A stretch of DNA of 64,000 nt from Kitasatospora cineracea (lineage in GTDB: Bacteria > Actinomycetota > Actinomycetes > Streptomycetales > Streptomycetaceae): positions 558,001-622,000 of the forward strand of contig NZ_RJVJ01000002.1 of the NCBI RefSeq assembly GCF_003751605.1. The letters are read 5' to 3'. Positions 26,427 to 32,851 of this stretch are shown in pieces. Under the pieces are notes generated by a model. The model was not told the DNA's origin and did not search any database. It saw nothing but the letters and a program-made list of their open reading frames with translations. The position numbers and the translations under genes were made by a program. Every line of letters starts with the position of its first letter. Position 1 is the stretch's first letter.

Positions 26427-26515
26427 CTTCTTGCGTTCCCGCTTGCTGCCCTGCCATCACTCGCCCCTTCCCACGTGCTCAGTTCGAGCTGGTGTTAGCC
26501 CGGCAGCGCTGGTCC

Positions 26516-26521
26516 TACTCT
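26516..26521 (+). promoter_or_regulatory. probable -10 box of a leaderless XRE transcript
   Basis: TACTCT lies 6 bp upstream of ATG 26528, the spacing expected for a leaderless mRNA starting at the A of the ATG. No Shine-Dalgarno-like sequence precedes that ATG. Confidence 0.45.
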
Positions 26522-26527
26522 TACCCC

Positions 26528-27748
26528 ATGGCTATGGCTGTCGATCCGGCGCTGTCTGTTGGTCAGCGCATCAAGCTTTTCAGGGAGCGCGCGGGCAAGT
26601 CCCGTGCCGTGCTGGCCGGGCTGGTAGGCCGCTCAGAGGGATGGTTGAAGGCAGTTGAGAACGGCCGCCTCCTGCCGCCGAGGCTGCCCATGCTCGTCAA
26701 GATCGCAGAACACTTGGCCATCGAAGACCTGTCGGCCCTGACGGGGGACGTGTCGATGCCCCGAGCATTGTTCTCCGGGGCGGAGCATCCGGCGCTGTCG
26801 GTGGTCCGGCGGGCCGTTGACTCGGCGCCGCTGGGCCTGGCGGGTGGCCCGGTCCCGAGCGTCAATCACGTTGCGGCTCAGGTGGCTGCGGCTTGGCAAG
26901 CTCGGGACTCCCGGGGCGACCACCGTACGGCTCTTGGGGACCTGCTCCCGGCGCTGGTATCTGCTGCCTCGGCCGCCGCATCGCACCCTGACTGCCCGGA
27001 TCGTCGGCGCGCTGAGGTGCTGTATGCCTCGGCCCTGAATCTTGTCCAGATGTTCGCCGCCTACCAGGGGGATGGAAACCTGGTCTGGCGCGTGGCCGAG
27101 CGCTCCTTGGCAACCGCCCGAGCGTCCGGTGATGCCGTCGCCGTTGCGCAGGCTTGTTGGTTCCTGGTGGAGGCGTTCCGGAAGTCTGGGCAATGGGACA
27201 GCGCCCAGACGCTCACGGAGGAGGCTCTGCGGCTGCTGGGACCGGCCCGGGGTGATTCTCCGTCGCTTGCTGCGGCATGGGCAGATATGGCGTTCCACGC
27301 GGCCATTACGCACGCTCGCGCGGGAGAGTCGGGCGAGGCTTGGGGCTGGTTCGATCGAGCCGAGGAGGTCGCCAGGACCCTGCCGGTTGACTTCTGGCAC
27401 TCGCCGACCTCCGCATCTGCGCGGGTAGTCCCGGTGCACGCTGTGACAGTGGCTGTCGAGCTGCGACAGGTCGGTACCGCCTTGCGGTGGGCTGACCGGC
27501 TGGCACCGGCAGAACTTCCTGCACGGCCGAGGCGGGCACGGCACTTGATCGAGGTCGCACGGGCATACGCCCTGCGGGGCGAGCCGGATTGGGTGGCGTC
27601 GCTGCTCACCGACGCAGTGGAGGCAGCGCCCGACACCGCCCGGTGGAACCACGAAACCCATGACTTGGTAAGGGGCCTGCTGGACGGTCCTCCGTCTGTT
27701 CGACCCGCCGCCCGTGACCTTGCAACCGCTACCGGGCTTGCCGCCTGA
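26528..27748 (+). CDS. XRE-family regulator with C-terminal TPR-like domain
   Basis: A 406-residue protein. Residues ~10-65 form an XRE/HTH_31 DNA-binding domain (VGQRIKLFRERAGKSRAVLA, LVGRSEGWLKAVENGRLLP). The rest is helical and TPR-like (YASALNLVQMFAAYQGDGNL, VAQACWFLVEAFRKSGQWDS, AEEVARTLP). Regulators of this build occur next to graspetide and other RiPP or conjugative-element loci in Streptomyces. It probably controls the four small genes and the tgm cassette downstream, all on the same strand. The start at 26528 gives the HTH near the N-terminus as expected. Confidence 0.8.
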   Translation: MAMAVDPALSVGQRIKLFRERAGKSRAVLAGLVGRSEGWLKAVENGRLLPPRLPMLVKIAEHLAIEDLSALTGDVSMPRALFSGAEHPALSVVRRAVDSAPLGLAGGPVPSVNHVAAQVAAAWQARDSRGDHRTALGDLLPALVSAASAAASHPDCPDRRRAEVLYASALNLVQMFAAYQGDGNLVWRVAERSLATARASGDAVAVAQACWFLVEAFRKSGQWDSAQTLTEEALRLLGPARGDSPSLAAAWADMAFHAAITHARAGESGEAWGWFDRAEEVARTLPVDFWHSPTSASARVVPVHAVTVAVELRQVGTALRWADRLAPAELPARPRRARHLIEVARAYALRGEPDWVASLLTDAVEAAPDTARWNHETHDLVRGLLDGPPSVRPAARDLATATGLAA

Positions 27749-27758
27749 CTGATAGTTA

Positions 27759-27775
27759 GGGGCACAAACTGTGCC
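27759..27775. promoter_or_regulatory. short dyad, candidate operator of the XRE protein
   Basis: GGCACA and TGTGCC flank AAC, just past the XRE stop and upstream of the small-gene operon. It could be a regulator site or part of a weak hairpin. Confidence 0.35.
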
Positions 27776-27788
27776 TCTCGGCCGCCTT

Positions 27789-27825
27789 GAGTGCCCGTAC
27801 CGTCCATGTGACGTGACGGGCACTC
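27789..27825 (+). terminator. terminator of the XRE gene
   Basis: GAGTGCCCGT and ACGGGCACTC make a perfect 10-bp stem with a 17-nt loop, followed by AGCGTTTT. It lies only 18 bp before the next ATG, so it may also act as an attenuator. Confidence 0.7.
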
Positions 27826-27842
27826 AGCGTTTTGGAGGCCGA

Positions 27843-28166
27843 ATGAGCAGCATGCCGACCAGGGAACTCCCGTCGGTGCTGACGCACACGGACTGCCAGG
27901 AGACGAACCGGATCGTTACGCGGTTCGGGGGCTGGAAGTTGCGCCCGGATGACCCTCGGGCCGTTCCGGCGCGCTACGTCCTGTCCTGCGTGTCCGAGGA
28001 CGAGGACGGCACCAAGTGCGGCGAGACGTCCCGGCCGAGTGCGGACGTGGGGGCCGTGGCGGAGTGGGCGCGCACGCACACGTGGCTCAACCAGGACCAC
28101 CGGTCGTACAGCCTGGACGCTGCCTCGGTCCCGATGGTGCTGGTGCCCGAGGACGAACCGGCGTGA
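27843..28166 (+). CDS. hypothetical protein (DUF7848-like), first of four coupled genes
   Basis: A 107-residue soluble protein with two cysteines in a SCVSEDEDGTKCGE context that could bind metal, and AVAEWARTHTWLNQDHRSYSL near the end. Similar short proteins recur in Streptomyces next to XRE regulators; I place it tentatively with the DUF7848 group. TGGAGG precedes the ATG. Its stop overlaps the next GTG by 4 bp. Confidence 0.55.
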   Translation: MSSMPTRELPSVLTHTDCQETNRIVTRFGGWKLRPDDPRAVPARYVLSCVSEDEDGTKCGETSRPSADVGAVAEWARTHTWLNQDHRSYSLDAASVPMVLVPEDEPA

Positions 28167-28420
28167 GCCGCAAGACCCTTGCTGCCTGCGCCCTGGCCGT
28201 GGCGGTCGCCCTCGGGCCCGCCGCTCTGGTGGTCGCCCTCGCCAGGCTCGACCCGTACGCCGCGCGTCGTTGGGTCTGGTGGTTCTTCGCCCTGGCAGTC
28301 GCCATGCTCGGCATCGTCTACGGCGGTGACTGGGAAACGTGGTGGCGCCGAAGACGTGCCGCCAGGCGGCCCCGGTTGCGGGTCACGGTGCGCCACGTTC
28401 GCCCCGGAGAGCCGCCGTGA
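28163..28420 (+). CDS. small membrane protein of the RiPP island
   Basis: An 85-residue protein with two membrane helices (LAACALAVAVALGPAALVVA and WVWWFFALAVAMLGIVYGG) and a strongly basic tail (WWRRRRAARRPRLRV). GTG start overlapping the previous stop, and its own stop overlaps the next GTG. Family unknown; could be an export helper or anchor. Confidence 0.6.
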   Translation: MSRKTLAACALAVAVALGPAALVVALARLDPYAARRWVWWFFALAVAMLGIVYGGDWETWWRRRRAARRPRLRVTVRHVRPGEPP

Positions 28421-28749
28421 CGCTCGCCGCCGAGGTGTTGCCCACGCTGGCTGAGATCAGCGCGGGACGGCTGCCGGAGCCGCCCGAGACAGACGACGGG
28501 AACCCGTGGGCGGTCGGGGACTGCTGGCTCTACTGCGGGCGCACCTCGGTCCGCGTGCTCTGGCTCGGCTCGGTCACCGCAGCCGGCGGAGTCTCGGCCG
28601 GGCTTCTCGCCTGCGGCGACTGCGTATCGACCCTGCACCGCAAGGCAGTTGCTGCGATGGCCGCACGGGACAAGTCCGCGACCGAGCGCACCCACCGCGC
28701 TCGGCATGCGCGGCCCCGGTCGAGATGGGGCACCAGGGCTCAGCGGTAA
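28417..28749 (+). CDS. hypothetical protein with four cysteines
   Basis: A 110-residue protein. Cys pairs in CWLYCGRTSVRVL and LLACGDCV suggest a zinc site; the C-terminus is Arg-rich (HRARHARPRSRWGTRAQR). Translationally coupled to the gene before it. I recognise no family. Confidence 0.55.
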   Translation: MTLAAEVLPTLAEISAGRLPEPPETDDGNPWAVGDCWLYCGRTSVRVLWLGSVTAAGGVSAGLLACGDCVSTLHRKAVAAMAARDKSATERTHRARHARPRSRWGTRAQR

Positions 28750-28874
28750 CCCGGCCCTCGACTCCCGGCGTTGCCTGCGTTGCGCCGGGCTGCACAACCC
28801 CCGCCCCGGTGACGGGACTTGGACGGCCCGGACGACCGGGGCGGGGTACAGACGGATCACGGTATGGAGCGGAG

Positions 28875-29114
28875 ATGCGCGAGTGCCCCGAGGGCGCCGG
28901 ACACGAGGTCGAGACGACCATGGAACCGGGTGCCTTGTTGAGCGGTCCGGGCGGGCCGGTCTGGCGGTGCCTGACGTGCGGCCGGTGGGGCGGTGTCATG
29001 ACCGCCGAGTGGGCCGCGTTGTTCCCGGGCGAACCGGTGCTGTTCCCCCTGGGGTGGACGCGCCCCGGCGACTCGGCCCCGCTCCGCAAGGCACGTCCCC
29101 TCGGGCGCGGGTAG
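28875..29114 (+). CDS. small hypothetical protein with possible zinc site
   Basis: A 79-residue protein with cysteines in RECPEGAGHE and WRCLTCGRWGG. ATG 28875 is chosen because third-position G+C drops sharply in the same frame upstream of it; a start at 28725, overlapping the previous gene, cannot be excluded. It ends 70 bp before a very strong hairpin. Confidence 0.5.
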   Translation: MRECPEGAGHEVETTMEPGALLSGPGGPVWRCLTCGRWGGVMTAEWAALFPGEPVLFPLGWTRPGDSAPLRKARPLGRG

Positions 29115-29183
29115 CCGCACCCCCACGAACTCCCGTTCCGGCGGGCGGGGAAGGGTCAACACCCCCGCCGGGACGGGCCCAAC

Positions 29184-29223
29184 CCCCGCTCCGGGCACAT
29201 CAACCCCCGTGCCCGGAGCGGGG
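29184..29223 (+). terminator. strong hairpin before the RiPP precursor gene
   Basis: CCCCGCTCCGGGCAC and GTGCCCGGAGCGGGG form a perfect 15-bp stem with a 10-nt loop. It should stop most transcription coming from the small-gene operon. Confidence 0.75.
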
Positions 29224-29229
29224 CACAAT

Positions 29230-29279
29230 CCCACCTTGCCTGTTCCCGCCCGGCAACAGGCTGGAGCGGGCAAGGTGGG
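29230..29279 (+). promoter_or_regulatory. second stem-loop in the tgmA leader, candidate attenuator
   Basis: CCCACCTTGCC and GGCAAGGTGGG make a perfect 11-bp outer stem; inside it CCTGTT and AACAGG can pair. It begins 6 bp after the previous hairpin and ends 42 bp before the tgmA start, so it is in the 5' leader if transcription starts between or before the hairpins. Confidence 0.5.
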
Positions 29280-29320
29280 TCCTTCGCACCTCCGAGCAAC
29301 ACCGAGACGTAGGAGGAAAG

Positions 29321-29584
29321 TTGAGCACCGCTACCGAACTCGCCCCCGCTGCCCCGTGGGGCATGGGGCGCATGGCGCCGTTGCGCAACGGCGAGCCGTC
29401 GCAGTGGCAGTACGCCGGGCTGGACCCCGCGACGCAGACCGGTCTGTGGTTCGGCGAGGACGGCACCATGAGCCCTGCCGAACTGGGCAAGCACGGCACG
29501 TCGGTGGGCACCTACCCGCCCACCCAGGTCGGCAAGGACGGCAAGGTTGACGGCGACTCCGGTCACGACGCGACGCAGGACTAG
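29321..29584 (+). CDS. tgmA: graspetide precursor peptide (ATP-grasp-modified RiPP)
   Basis: An 87-residue precursor. The leader has the family motif PWGMGRMAP (residues 12-20), then GLDPATQTGLWFGEDGT and LGKHGTS. The likely core from about residue 60 to the end has hydroxyl residues T60, S61, T64 and T68, followed by acidic residues D73, D77, D79, D83 and D87, the arrangement needed for side-chain ester (omega-ester) macrocycles. Asp-Gly steps at 73-74 and 77-78 are the classic places for isoaspartyl or aspartimide chemistry. TTG 29321 is chosen since AGGAGG precedes it and the leader motif would be cut by the later ATGs. tgmB starts 11 bp downstream. Confidence 0.85.
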   Translation: MSTATELAPAAPWGMGRMAPLRNGEPSQWQYAGLDPATQTGLWFGEDGTMSPAELGKHGTSVGTYPPTQVGKDGKVDGDSGHDATQD

Positions 29585-29595
29585 GAGGTAACGCC

Positions 29596-30549
29596 ATGGA
29601 CGGACGCCCGGTGCTGGTCTCCACCGAAGCCGAGGACCCGACCGCCGATCTGGTCATAGCGGAGTTGAACCGGCGCCGGGTGCCCGTCCTCCGGTTCGAC
29701 CCCGGACGAGACTTCCCGACCCGCGCCACGCTGGCCGCTTCGATCACGGCGGACGGATGGTCGGGAAGTCTCACGGTGGGCAAGCGCACCGCCGATCTCT
29801 CCGGTGTCCGCGCGCTCTACCACCGGCGGCCGAACCCGTACACGCCGGACACCGATCACCAGGCCGACCGGTTCGCCGCGCAGGAGAACCGCCGGGGGCT
29901 GAACGGGGTGCTTGGCGCGCTTCCGGGCTGTCTCTACCTGAGCCACCCGCAGGCCATCGCCCGCGCCGAGTACAAGCCCGCACAGCTCTCGCTCGCCTCC
30001 CGCCTCGGGCTGCCGGTCCCGGCGACGCTGATCACCAACAACCCCGCCGATGCGAAGCTGTTCGCCGCCGCGCAGCCCACGATCTACAAGCCCTTGCATG
30101 CCGGGGCCTACCACGTGGACGGCGAACCCGCCGGTATCTGGGCGGCGTCGGTCGAGCCCGGGGAGATCACCGACGCCGTGAGCAAGTGCGCCCATCTCTT
30201 TCAGGCGCAGGTGCCGAAGTCCGGCGACGTGCGCGCCGTGGTAGTCGGGGATCAGGTGTTCTGTGCGCTGATCACCGCTCCTCCCGGGGTGCTCGACTGG
30301 CGCAGCGAGTACCGGAGCCTGATGTACGAACCCGTGGACTGCCCCGCGCCGGTACGAGCCGCTCTGCTGCGGTTCATCGGTGAGTTCGGCCTGCGTTTCG
30401 GGGCGTTCGACTTCGCCGTGACCCCCCAGGGTGAATGGTGGTTCTTGGAGTGCAACCCGAACGGTCAATGGGCGTGGCTGGAGCACGCGGCGGGCCTGCC
30501 AATCACGTCCGCAATCGCCGATCTTCTGGAGAACGGAGTAACCGAGTGA
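29596..30549 (+). CDS. tgmB: ATP-grasp graspetide ligase (SAV_5884-type maturase)
   Basis: A 317-residue ATP-grasp ligase of the microviridin/graspetide group. The N-terminal domain has VLVSTEAEDPTADLVIAEL and GVRALYHRRPNPY. ATP-binding strands include IYKPLH; the metal-binding end is FGAFDFAVTPQGEWWFLECN, running into the PNGQW motif typical of these ligases. It should phosphorylate Asp/Glu side chains of the tgmA core and join them to Thr/Ser (ester) or Lys (amide). GGAGGTAACGCC precedes ATG 29596. Its stop overlaps the methyltransferase start. Confidence 0.93.
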   Translation: MDGRPVLVSTEAEDPTADLVIAELNRRRVPVLRFDPGRDFPTRATLAASITADGWSGSLTVGKRTADLSGVRALYHRRPNPYTPDTDHQADRFAAQENRRGLNGVLGALPGCLYLSHPQAIARAEYKPAQLSLASRLGLPVPATLITNNPADAKLFAAAQPTIYKPLHAGAYHVDGEPAGIWAASVEPGEITDAVSKCAHLFQAQVPKSGDVRAVVVGDQVFCALITAPPGVLDWRSEYRSLMYEPVDCPAPVRAALLRFIGEFGLRFGAFDFAVTPQGEWWFLECNPNGQWAWLEHAAGLPITSAIADLLENGVTE

Positions 30550-31661
30550 ACGAGTCCGAAGGGCTGCGGGCGGTGCTGGCCGCACAGCTCAGGGAAGCGG
30601 GGGCGATCCTGACCGCCGAGTGGGAAGCGGCCGTGCTGGCCGTCCCGCGTGAGGCGTTCCTGCGTGACGGCTGGTTCGAGTACGACGGCGACGGCTGGTA
30701 CCGGCCCGTGTCGCTGGAGAAGTCGCCCGAGCTGATCGGCCGCGTGTACGAGGACGACACGTTGGTGACGCAGCTCGCCGGCTGTGTGGTGCCCCGACAG
30801 GTCGAGGGCCGGTTGGCGCAGGTGCCCACGTCGTCTTCGACACTGCCCGGCCTGGTGGTCCGGATGCTCGAAGACCTGCGGGTGCAGCCCGGCATGTCCG
30901 TACTGGAGATCGGCACCGGCACCGGCTACTCAACTGCGCTGCTGACGCACGTCCTTGGCGACGACAAGGTGACATCAATCGAGGTGGACGCGGACGTGTC
31001 GGCTCGGGCGTCCGTGGCGCTGGGCGGACTCGGCTACTGGCCCGAGCTGGTGACCGGCGACGGGCTCGCCGGGTACGCCAAGGGCGCACCGTATGACCGG
31101 ATCATCGCCACGTGCGGGGTCCGGACCGTTCCGGCCGAATGGATCGCACAGACCCGTCCGGGCGGCGAAATCCTGGTGACCGTGGGCGGCTGGATGAACG
31201 CCTCAGAGCTGGTGCGGCTCACGGTGGCCGAGGATGGCACGGCAACCGGTCCGGTGCTCGGCGGCAGTGTGTCGTTCATGCTCGCCCGCCCGCACATGCC
31301 CCCGCCACTCGGCATGCTGCCCGCGCTCGATCAGGGCGAGGCCCGTCCGGCGGGGATCGGCGCTGACGTGCTCGACCAGTGGGCGGTCCGGTTCGTGGCG
31401 CAGTTCGCGGCGCCCACGGCGCAGTACTTCGCCATGCCCCGAAACGGACGCACCGAGCACGTGTTGGTGGACGTGGACGGCGGGTCATGGGCCGTGGTGT
31501 TCGAGGACGGGGGCCGGTGGCTGGTCCGGCAGGGCGGGCCGGTCCGGCTCTGGGACGCGGTGGCCGAGCTGATCACCCGGTGGCGCGTTGCGGGTGAGCC
31601 CACTGGCGAGCGGCTGCGGATGGTCGTCAGCCCCGAGGGCCAGCGCATCGAGTGGGACTGA
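30546..31661 (+). CDS. tgmC: PIMT-like methyltransferase of the graspetide system
   Basis: A 371-residue homologue of protein-L-isoaspartate O-methyltransferase: SLEKSPELI region, motif I VLEIGTGTGYSTALL, acidic TSIEVDADV, then YDRIIATCGV and QTRPGGEILV. The ~150-residue C-terminal extension (VAQFAAPTAQYFAMP ... LITRWRVAGEP) is absent from repair PIMTs and typical of RiPP-associated ones. In fuscimiditide-type systems such enzymes methylate a specific Asp of the esterified peptide, which then closes to an aspartimide. GTG 30546 overlaps the tgmB stop (GTGA). Confidence 0.9.
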   Translation: MNESEGLRAVLAAQLREAGAILTAEWEAAVLAVPREAFLRDGWFEYDGDGWYRPVSLEKSPELIGRVYEDDTLVTQLAGCVVPRQVEGRLAQVPTSSSTLPGLVVRMLEDLRVQPGMSVLEIGTGTGYSTALLTHVLGDDKVTSIEVDADVSARASVALGGLGYWPELVTGDGLAGYAKGAPYDRIIATCGVRTVPAEWIAQTRPGGEILVTVGGWMNASELVRLTVAEDGTATGPVLGGSVSFMLARPHMPPPLGMLPALDQGEARPAGIGADVLDQWAVRFVAQFAAPTAQYFAMPRNGRTEHVLVDVDGGSWAVVFEDGGRWLVRQGGPVRLWDAVAELITRWRVAGEPTGERLRMVVSPEGQRIEWD

Positions 31662-31706
31662 TCCCGGAAGCTGGGTCCCTGCCCGGTAGGTCCCACGTAC
31701 GACGAT

Positions 31707-31737
31707 GCCCCGTGCGGTCTCTCTGACCGTGCGGGGC
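31707..31737 (+). terminator. terminator of the tgm operon
   Basis: GCCCCG/CGGGGC and CGGTC/GACCG pair around a TG/TG internal loop, followed by CCTCTTGC, 46 bp after the tgmC stop. Confidence 0.7.
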
Positions 31738-31766
31738 CTCTTGCATGCGCTGACGTGACGGTAAGC

Positions 31767-32141
31767 TCAGCAGAACTGGTAGTCACGTGTGTTGGGGTCC
31801 GCCATCACCACCCAGCTGCGGTCCGGCCCCTGGCCCACGTCCGCCGGGGTGGCGCCGAGGGCCAGCAGCCTGGCCACCTCCTGGTCGGTGGCGGCGTCGA
31901 TCGGGCTGATGTCGAGGTGGAGCCGGTTCTTGCCGCCGCGCCCCTCGGGCACCCGGACGAACAGCAGGGTGGGTGGCATCTGCCGGGCCCGGACGTCTTC
32001 GGCGGTCGGCACCCAGGAGGCGATCTCGACCTTGTCCCCGCCCCGGTCGATCACCTGGAAGTCCAGGGCCGCGCACCAGAAGGCGGCCAGCCGCTCGGGG
32101 TCGTGGCAGTCGACGACCAGTTCGGTGAACCTGCTCGTCAT
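31767..32141 (-). CDS. VOC/glyoxalase-family protein with island-supplied C-terminus
   Basis: A 124-residue VOC protein (RFTELVVDCHDPERLAAFWC, LLFVRVPEGRGGKNRLHLDI, DRSWVVMADP). Metal ligands or drug-binding residues fit bleomycin-resistance or glyoxalase-like proteins. The last eight residues (NTRDYQFC) come from the inserted island and replace the original EGNEFCVL, now stranded at 22849-22881. Because those residues include the Glu-Gly-Asn-Glu motif near the usual metal ligand, activity may be altered. ATG 32141 overlaps the stop of the acetyltransferase gene (ATGA), so it is the last gene of the operon. Confidence 0.85.
   Translation of the reverse strand: MTSRFTELVVDCHDPERLAAFWCAALDFQVIDRGGDKVEIASWVPTAEDVRARQMPPTLLFVRVPEGRGGKNRLHLDISPIDAATDQEVARLLALGATPADVGQGPDRSWVVMADPNTRDYQFC
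31777..31815. other. attR: attR of the integrated island
   Basis: The core GGGGTC lies at 31794-31799. Left of it is the island arm ending GTGTGTTGGG (31787-31796); right of it is the host VOC coding sequence. Confidence 0.8.
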
Positions 32142-32824
32142 GACGCTCCGTCCGGTGCCGAGGGGGTGGGCGGGAGGGGCTCGCGGCCGGGCGCCGCGGC
32201 CGCGAGTTCGTCGACGGTCCCGGACATGACCGTGCGCAGGTGGGCGGTGAGGTGCGGCAGCGGCCAGTCCCACCAGGCCAGGGCCAGGAGGCGGTCGACG
32301 TCGGCGTCGCCGTGGCGGCGGCGCAGCAGCCGGGCGGGGTTGCCGCCGACGACGCCGTAGTCGGGCACGTCGTCGACGACCACGGAGCCGGCGGCGACGA
32401 TCGCCCCGTGGCCGATCCGGACCCCGGGCATCACCACGGCCCCGTAGCCGAGCCAGACGTCGTTGCCGACGGTGGTGTCGCCGCGGCCGGGCAGGCCGGT
32501 GAGGAGGTCGAAGTGGTCGGCCCAGGAGCCTCCCATGATCGGGAAGGGGAACGTCGAGGGGCCGTCCATCCGGTGGTTGGCGCCGTTCATGAGGAACCGC
32601 ACGCCCTCGCCGAGCGCGCAGAACCTCCCGATGACGAGCTTCTCGGGCCCGTAGTGGTAGAGGACGTTGCGACGCTCGAAGGCGGTCGGGTCCACCGGGT
32701 CGTCGTAGTAGGTGAACTCCCCCACCTCGATCAGGGGGGAGGTCACCAGTGGTCGGAGCAGCACGACCCGGGGCTGGTCGGGCATCGGGTGGAGCACGGT
32801 CGGGTCGGCGGGTACGGGCGGCAT
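32138..32824 (-). CDS. CatB/Vat-type O-acetyltransferase (left-handed beta helix)
   Basis: A 228-residue xenobiotic acetyltransferase. The start (LHPMPDQPRVVLLRPLVTSP, IEVGEFTYYDDP) and ERRNVLYHYG, IGRFCALGEGVRFLMNGANH are those of the streptogramin (Vat) and chloramphenicol (CatB) group. His84 in NGANHRMDG is the expected catalytic base. Hexapeptide repeats follow (VGNDVWLGYGAVVMPGVRIG, HGAIVAAGSVVVDDVPDYGV). It uses acetyl-CoA to inactivate a hydroxyl-bearing antibiotic or similar compound. It lies 27 bp after the monooxygenase gene. Confidence 0.9.
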   Translation of the reverse strand: MPPVPADPTVLHPMPDQPRVVLLRPLVTSPLIEVGEFTYYDDPVDPTAFERRNVLYHYGPEKLVIGRFCALGEGVRFLMNGANHRMDGPSTFPFPIMGGSWADHFDLLTGLPGRGDTTVGNDVWLGYGAVVMPGVRIGHGAIVAAGSVVVDDVPDYGVVGGNPARLLRRRHGDADVDRLLALAWWDWPLPHLTAHLRTVMSGTVDELAAAAPGREPLPPTPSAPDGAS

Positions 32825-32851
32825 CGGTGGCGGCTTCCTCTCCGGGCGGGG

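Larger units (their letters stand above)
22876..31799. mobile_element. integrative island (about 8.9 kb) in a VOC gene, carrying a graspetide cluster
   Basis: The ends share the hexamer GGGGTC. Host-left plus host-right flanks rebuild the VOC reading frame (...VVMADP|EGNEFCVL stop). Element-right plus element-left rebuild an attP in which GTGTGTTGGG and CCCAACACAC are perfect inverted arms around GTCT. Contents in order: serine integrase, AT-rich patch, two small unknown genes, P27-type small terminase, XRE/TPR regulator, four coupled small genes, tgmA, tgmB and tgmC. There is no large terminase, portal, capsid, replication initiator or TraB/FtsK gene. Size and content suggest a phage-satellite-like or minimal integrative element that depends on other elements to move. 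Confidence 0.85.

Noticed and set aside
28725..28874. Longer start for the 79-residue protein gene (ATG 28725)
   Set aside because: Third-position GC is low across 28750-28874 in that frame and returns to normal at 28875, so the shorter gene is preferred.
22849..31799. tRNA gene as integration target
   Set aside because: No tRNA-like cloverleaf or TTCGA(T/C)TCC arm is present at either end; the target is a protein-coding VOC gene.
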